From: Glandiceps talaboti | Taxonomy: Eukaryota > Hemichordata > Enteropneusta > Spengelidae | Assembly: GCF_964340395.1 (NCBI RefSeq) | Contig: NC_135567.1 | Span: 20,085,306 to 20,149,305 of the forward strand | Reading direction: 5' to 3' | Length of the DNA: 64,000 nt | Shown here: in pieces, positions 59,581-64,000 of the stretch | How positions within the stretch are numbered: the first letter of the stretch is position 1 | Layout: each line of letters begins with the position of its first letter | Notes under the pieces: model-generated | Told to the model about the DNA's origin: nothing | The model's database searches: none | Seen by the model: the letters and a program-made list of their open reading frames with translations, nothing else | Program-made: the position numbers and the translations under genes

Positions 59581-62500
59581 GCAAGCAACAAGTCAGTCAG
59601 TCAGTCAGTCAGTCAGTCAGTCAACCACTGAATCAGTATGTCTCATTGTCTGTCCATGGATGTGTATATACATGGTTTTGTCTAGTCTAGAGTTCTAAAC
59701 TGGTACAGTATTACATATTAATTACTTCGATTACTAATACCATAATAATGGTGAAGTAATAAAGTTTTTAATCCGTATTACTGTACCAGTTTAGAACTTT
59801 AGACTATGGTTCGTTTGTCAGTCAACAGGCCTGTATATACACATACACATGTTTATAGATAGTTAACTATGAGTTTCAAATATTTCATTTAATCATGCAT
59901 ATTTTGTTTGTTTGTTTGTTTGTTTGTTTGTTTGTTTGTTAGTTTATTTATTTATTTGTTTGTTTGTTTGTTTGTTGATTCACTTACCCATATATTGTTT
60001 GTTTGTTTGTTTGTTTGTTGATTCACTTACCCATATATTGTTTGTTTGTTTGTTTGTTTGTTGATTCGTTTGCCCATACATTGTTTGTTTGTTTGTTTGT
60101 TTGTTTGTTTGTTTGTTTGTAACATGATTCCTGGGCTAACTGTGCTCTGGTTAACTGTACCCCTCCTTTACTCCACAACTATGGAGGTCTACTAGAAGAA
60201 CTCACAGTCAAAGTCAGCCTGTCAGTAATAGTATTCTTCTGTTATCCCACCACTGTCACCTGTCAAACAAATGTAACTGTCTGTTTTATCCGTGTAGGTC
60301 AAGTGCAAGTACATGGTGATGGATTCCTTCATTTGTTATCAGCATTCACCAGTCAATACAACATACAACGTAACGATGTCAGAATTCTCAGACATGGCGC
60401 CAAAAATGTAAGATAGATTCAAATGTTACATTTATAAAATACAGTGGATTGTTGCTAAGTTTTGACTTGAACTGCACCCCTATCAAATCAGTAACAATGC
60501 CAGAATTCTCAGACACGACGCTCTAAATGTAAAGTTAAATGTATGATTACATTGCATTCTTGCTAAGGTAATGTTGGGCATAGACACAGGCACTGTTTCC
60601 CAAGATATGTATCAGAATATTTCTATCAGAATACAATAAAACGTCGATAATATTGATAGTATTGACTTGTTTTAACCAGTTGTATATGAAAGGGGTAAAA
60701 GAACACTTATTTCTGTGATCACACAAATCCACTCACCACGAGATATAGACAAGGTTTGCAATAGAACACAATTACTGTACGGCAACATTAAGTTTCAACC
60801 AGGCCTTTGTACACAGCAAACATTTTAAAAATTTTACCTCTGTCACTTCCTAGTTCCCAAATTTAATAAACTTCCAGTAAATCGCGTCGTTGTTACAATC
60901 GGACCATGCCTACCAAAGATGTCAACCAATTTCTGACACCATGTAGGAAAATTGGAGCAAAGAATTGATTTAAATTTAAATTTAAATTTATTTCACAAGA
61001 AAATGAAAACAAAATATACATTCTTTGAAAGTAATACATCTGGTGGGGGCCATGGAAATAGTTGCCATGGAAACTAATCAAAGTCCATGAAAATTAAGGC
61101 TAATTTGAAGTACGAGATATAACAACACAAAATACATCTCCTGTGAATAGCGATGGAGATTATGTCAGTGGAAAATTTCACAAATATACCGAAACTCTCT
61201 CGGTGTAGCAAATGAAAAGAAGTGGAAATAAATAACAAGCAAACATACAGAAATGAAATGATAGAGGTATTAAAGTCAAAGGGTTGGGAAGATGTAGTCA
61301 TCCCCTCAAAATATACTATTTTAGTTTAACATTTGATGCTGAGTTACTGTTGATAGATCATTTAGCCAACTCCTTTGGAACTTGCAAACCTGCCATGTTG
61401 AATGTTGCATCATGGGAAATGTGATAATAAATACTAATCAATTAGTATTGTAAACAATAATGATACATTGTTCATAACCACAGATAATCAATTCATAGTT
61501 ACCCTGACTATTGTGGGAGGTTTATTTTATCAGTAGCTCCAGATTAGGTATTACGATAACCACAGATAATCCCATAGTCCTTTGCATCTGAGCATGCTCA
61601 GTCTGGATTGCAAGTTCCCTATTGGATGATTTTTCTGTCAATTTCCAGACAAAAGTCTGGTGGGCTTTTCAATCATTTTCAAGTTTTTTTGTCACAAGTC
61701 AGTCAGATATAAAATCAACACTTCCTCCCACATGTACACGTCTTACTTGAAATTATAGGTGTGCACAGGTCAGTCAGACATGAAGTCAACACTTCCTCAC
61801 AGACGTACACTTCTTACTTGGATTGAGATGGCTAAGAAATATCAAAGTGGTCAAATTAAAAATTGCATTCTGGTTGATTTCATGGTTGATATGATAAACT
61901 CTGCTGCCATGGAAACAGACTGCCTAGTGAGCGTCAAGTATGTACTTTATGTTGTTTTTTAATGTAAAATGTTTAAACAGAACACCACAATAATAACAAT
62001 AATGTTTATTGATACACAAGCAAACAACCAAGTTATTTTCTTCATGTTTCTTCGTGTTTTTTTATGCAATAACCGTGTATCCTGACAACACCACATCGGC
62101 AATTAAACATCAGTGTTCTCAGTCAACCATCGTCGCAAACCACGGCCTGTTTTACGGCAACGTTCTTAACGAGCCTCCCACCATTTCGAAATGTAGTGGT
62201 AGAAATAATAACTCTGGTTTGCGAGAATGCAGTCAACAGGTTCATGTTGAAACTTGAAATAATGTTGGTTGTACAATGATAGACAAGTTAATTTTTTCAT
62301 GTCTATGTTTCGGCAACATGACTTTTGCCTTCCTTTGGACAAAATGACAGTGGTTGTTATTCACCACTAGAGGGTAGTGTGGTGACTAAAATTGTCCTTG
62401 ACATGACTGAACCAAACCCACTCACCCCTCACCCCCACCCACCCCCATTTGTTAATCAGTTTGTCCTTAGATGAAAATAAGTGATCAAACAGTATTGTTT

Positions 62501-63562
62501 TTACAGAAGTTTACTGTTTCAGATAAGCATATGTAATAATAGCAGAACCCCATGCCATGTGAGTTCCAGTGTGGGTAATCGGGGATATATGCACTCATGC
62601 TTGTAGTGTTTTCTGTTGCACTATCACTTGCTACGCTCTTTAAAATACTGCAGCAAACAACACTGCAAGCACACAGGTAAATACCCAGAATACACCATAC
62701 TTGCACTCATGCATGCAGTGTTTTCTGCTGCACTATCACTCACTACGCTCTTTAAAGTACTGCTGCAGAGAACACTGCAAGCACACATGTAAATACCCAG
62801 AATACACCACACTTGTACACTCATGTCATGCAACATGAGTTCCAGTGTGGGTACTCAGGGATATTTGCACTCATACTTGCTGTGTTTTGTGCTGCATTAT
62901 CACTCACTCACTATGCTCTTTAAAGTACTGCTGCAAACAACACTGCAAGCACACATGTAAATACCCAGAATACACCACACTTGCACTTCTGCTTGCAGTG
63001 TTTTCTGCTGCACTATCGCTCACTACGCTCTTTAAAGTACTGCTGCAAACAACACTGCAAGCACCCATGCAAATACCCAGAGTACACCACACTCACACAT
63101 CGTTAGACTGTAAGATACGTCGTGACGTTTCGCCCTCACCGGCCTCCTCTCAGGGGTTGGTCGATGTTTGAGGGCGCACCGTCATGGCGTACCTTACAGA
63201 CTAGCACGTTAGGGGTTGGCCGATGTTTGAGGGCGCACTGTCACGGCGTACCTTACAGACTAGCGCGTTAGGGGTTGGCCGATGTTTGAGGGCGCACCGT
63301 CACGGCGTACCTTACAGACTAACACATCGTGTGTTCTGTCATAATATTGATAAGATGTTTTTATTTCAGAGTTGGAGAGTCAACAAGCCGTAAATTTACT
63401 GTTTGTGGAAATGACATCACTTCTAAAAGTAACATTGAAGTATTTGGTATCAATGAAGAATGTATTCTACAAGTTGTCATGGAAACAGAAGTAGGTAGAG
63501 AGTTTTGTAAGACTTTTATGTCCGCACAAAGAAAAATATCGAAAAATAATATTGTTTTATGA
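58910..63562 (+). CDS. Unrecognised 324-residue protein with one CCCH zinc finger
   Basis: I do not recognise the gene. Exons 58910..59402, 60298..60407, 61759..61937 and 63370..63562 join in frame (975 bp) with GT-AG borders. The N-terminus is acidic and Ser/Thr-rich (1-52). A CCCH finger follows: C-x7-C-x5-C-x3-H (CCWYALGKCMQADQCDPEH, about 53-71), a type that often binds RNA. The rest (about 90-324) looks like a folded domain with helices and a strand-rich end (KFTVCGNDITSKSNIEVFGI). It has no signal peptide or membrane segment. Introns carry CAAT, TTTG and hairpin arrays, and two introns have partial copies of exon borders. AATAAA lies 14 bases after the stop. The start is the first ATG in the frame after A-rich leader DNA. 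Function is unknown. Confidence 0.78.
59428..59620. repeat. (CAAT)n then (CAGT)n microsatellite, CCCH gene intron 1
   Basis: About 37 CAAT units with CATT variants, then CAAG and seven CAGT units. The tract starts 26 bp after the exon 1 donor, so the exon frame runs on into it as poly-Ser-Ile-Asn-Gln; this read-through is not coding if the donor is used. Confidence 0.95.
59685..59804. mobile_element. Hairpin, GTTCTAAACTGGTACAGTA arms
   Basis: The 120-bp segment folds: GTCTAGAGTTCTAAACTGG and TACAGTATTAC pair with GTATTACTGTACCAG and TTTAGAACTTTAGAC. The arms hold few mismatches. It is a probable MITE. Confidence 0.75.
59905..60118. repeat. (TTTG)n microsatellite with GATTCACTTACCCATATATTG spacer copies
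   Basis: Three TTTG blocks are separated by copies of TTGATTCACTTACCCATATA, showing duplication of a block plus spacer. Confidence 0.93.
60375..60545. repeat. Decayed duplicate of the 3' end of CCCH gene exon 2
   Basis: GTAACGATGTCAGAATTCTC (exon, ending at the 60407 donor) recurs as GTAACAATGCCAGAATTCTC at about 60490, with a decayed copy of the exon end and donor (AAATGTAAAG). Confidence 0.8.
61061..61074. promoter_or_regulatory. X-box-like site GTTGCCATGGAAAC
   Basis: Matches the RFX X-box pattern and lies beside a second CCATGGAAA at 61050. It is in intron 2 of the CCCH gene. Binding is inferred from the word alone. Confidence 0.3.
61690..61815. repeat. Duplicate of the 5' part of CCCH gene exon 3
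   Basis: CAGTCAGATATAAAATCAAC through CACGTCTTACTTG (61697-61750) is a diverged copy of exon sequence CAGTCAGACATGAAGTCAAC through CACTTCTTACTTG (61772-61820). The copy lies upstream of the true acceptor. Confidence 0.85.
62120..62230. mobile_element. Short MITE, TCGCAAACCA family (copy 4, intact)
   Basis: Reads CATCGTCGCAAACCACGGCC to ATAACTCTGGTTTGCGAGAATG with inverted ends and no internal duplication. It best shows the basic unit of about 110 bp. Confidence 0.82.
62545..63098. mobile_element. Tandem array of four hairpins, GCAGTGTTTTCTGCTGCACT family
   Basis: Units begin near 62590, 62705, 62865 and 62985. Each has CTTGCAGTGTTTTCTGCTGC, ACTACGCTCTTTAAAGTACTG and the inverted CAAACAACACTGCAAG, then TAAATACCCAGAATACACC. 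A single relative is at 43110-43265. It lies in intron 3 of the CCCH gene. Confidence 0.82.
63103..63322. mobile_element. CTGTAAGATACG hairpin MITE with right arm in three copies (59-bp unit)
   Basis: One left arm (63106-63150) is followed by right-arm units at 63156, 63215 and 63274: GTTGGCCGATGTTTGAGGGC, GTCACGGCGTACC and TTACAGACTA. Parent form at 35814; ten-copy form at 49948. The array ends about 48 bp before the exon 4 acceptor at 63369. Confidence 0.9.
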
Positions 63563-64000
63563 AAAACTGGGACAAAATAAAATGGTGATTTTTAATATTT
63601 TGACTGAGAGTTGTTTAATTTACACTGGAGGGTAAAGACACTAAGGACTCAAGACTGTGAATAGGCGTCTTGACATTTTGTAATTTATCAGTTGAACTTT
63701 GACCCTGGTAAACAACGATACGTACGTCTGGGGGCGCTCGACGTACCTACTATTTGCAAAGTTCATGCACGGCTGTAGACTGTCTAAAGTTGTCTTGATT
63801 TTTTTTATAATTTACCTTTATACTATTATCACTGAAATTAATAGAATTAAACATAGCATGGTGTGTGGTGGACATTCCATGAAGTCATGACGACTGTTCT
63901 AACCCACTGGACTTTCATTTCTATGAATATTCATGATCACCATTGTGTATGGAATGTCTAACTCAGATGCCTGGTTAACCACTGGGGGGCATTTGAGGAG
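63563..64000. other. 3' flank of the CCCH gene
   Basis: After the polyadenylation signal no exon is visible. TTAACCACTGGGGGGC near the end (63976) resembles the GGTTACCCAGACTCT-family arm. Confidence 0.5.
63576..63581 (+). terminator. Polyadenylation signal AATAAA of the CCCH gene
   Basis: AATAAA follows the stop by 14 bases, with T-rich sequence after it. The implied 3' UTR is very short, around 35-50 bases. Confidence 0.65.

Noticed and set aside
59403-59698. Extension of the CCCH protein into a Ser-Ile-Asn-Gln repeat
   Set aside because: A GTAAGT donor at 59403 precedes the CAAT tract and the next exon joins in frame; the repeat is intronic.

Overview
The window is nuclear DNA of an invertebrate animal. 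It has spliced genes with GT-AG introns of 0.1 to 4 kb, an AT-rich background, very abundant microsatellites and minisatellites, and many small DNA-transposon relics. The proteins resemble their vertebrate counterparts closely: a SLC34 protein of 688 residues, MTRR ending in DIWT, and FMC1 of 110 residues. That suggests a deuterostome such as a cephalochordate or hemichordate, but the sequence alone does not settle the species.

Six genes can be modelled exon by exon. (1) PPCS, minus strand, two 5' exons, cut by the left edge (1-2626). (2) An SLC34 sodium-phosphate cotransporter, minus, six coding exons (8403-13685). (3) A 1167-residue protein, plus, six exons (16825-23779), with a RING-like finger, a zinc knuckle and a C-terminal region that looks like a Cys / Asp-x-His papain-fold peptidase. 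(4) MTRR, methionine synthase reductase, minus, eleven coding exons (38048-49499) and a probable non-coding first exon near 52.5 kb. (5) FMC1, plus, three exons (54302-56297). (6) An unrecognised CCCH-finger protein, plus, four exons (58910-63562). They form no operon or pathway cluster; two (MTRR, PPCS) serve cofactor-linked metabolism and FMC1 is mitochondrial.

Between and inside the genes lie several transposon families. Two foldback elements built from AACTCGTCCCA or AACTCGGCCCA repeats, with 8-9 bp target duplications, sit in intron 1 of PPCS and intron 1 of FMC1. There are TTAA-flanked MITEs, a near-perfect hairpin MITE with a 9-bp duplication, at least six further hairpin families, and decayed non-LTR retrotransposon ends. 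The gene-free stretch 24-38 kb is made almost wholly of these and of simple repeats.

The most striking pattern is where the minisatellites begin. Several start exactly at exon boundaries: MTRR exon 2 has a 48-bp array at its acceptor side and a 70-bp x 48 array starting at its donor; MTRR exon 5 has its 3' end and donor repeated three times; the MTRR stop codon lies in a 31-bp repeat; two exons of the CCCH gene have partial duplicates in the flanking introns. Other arrays are tandem copies of one arm of a hairpin transposon. These two routes of minisatellite birth are the main finding.
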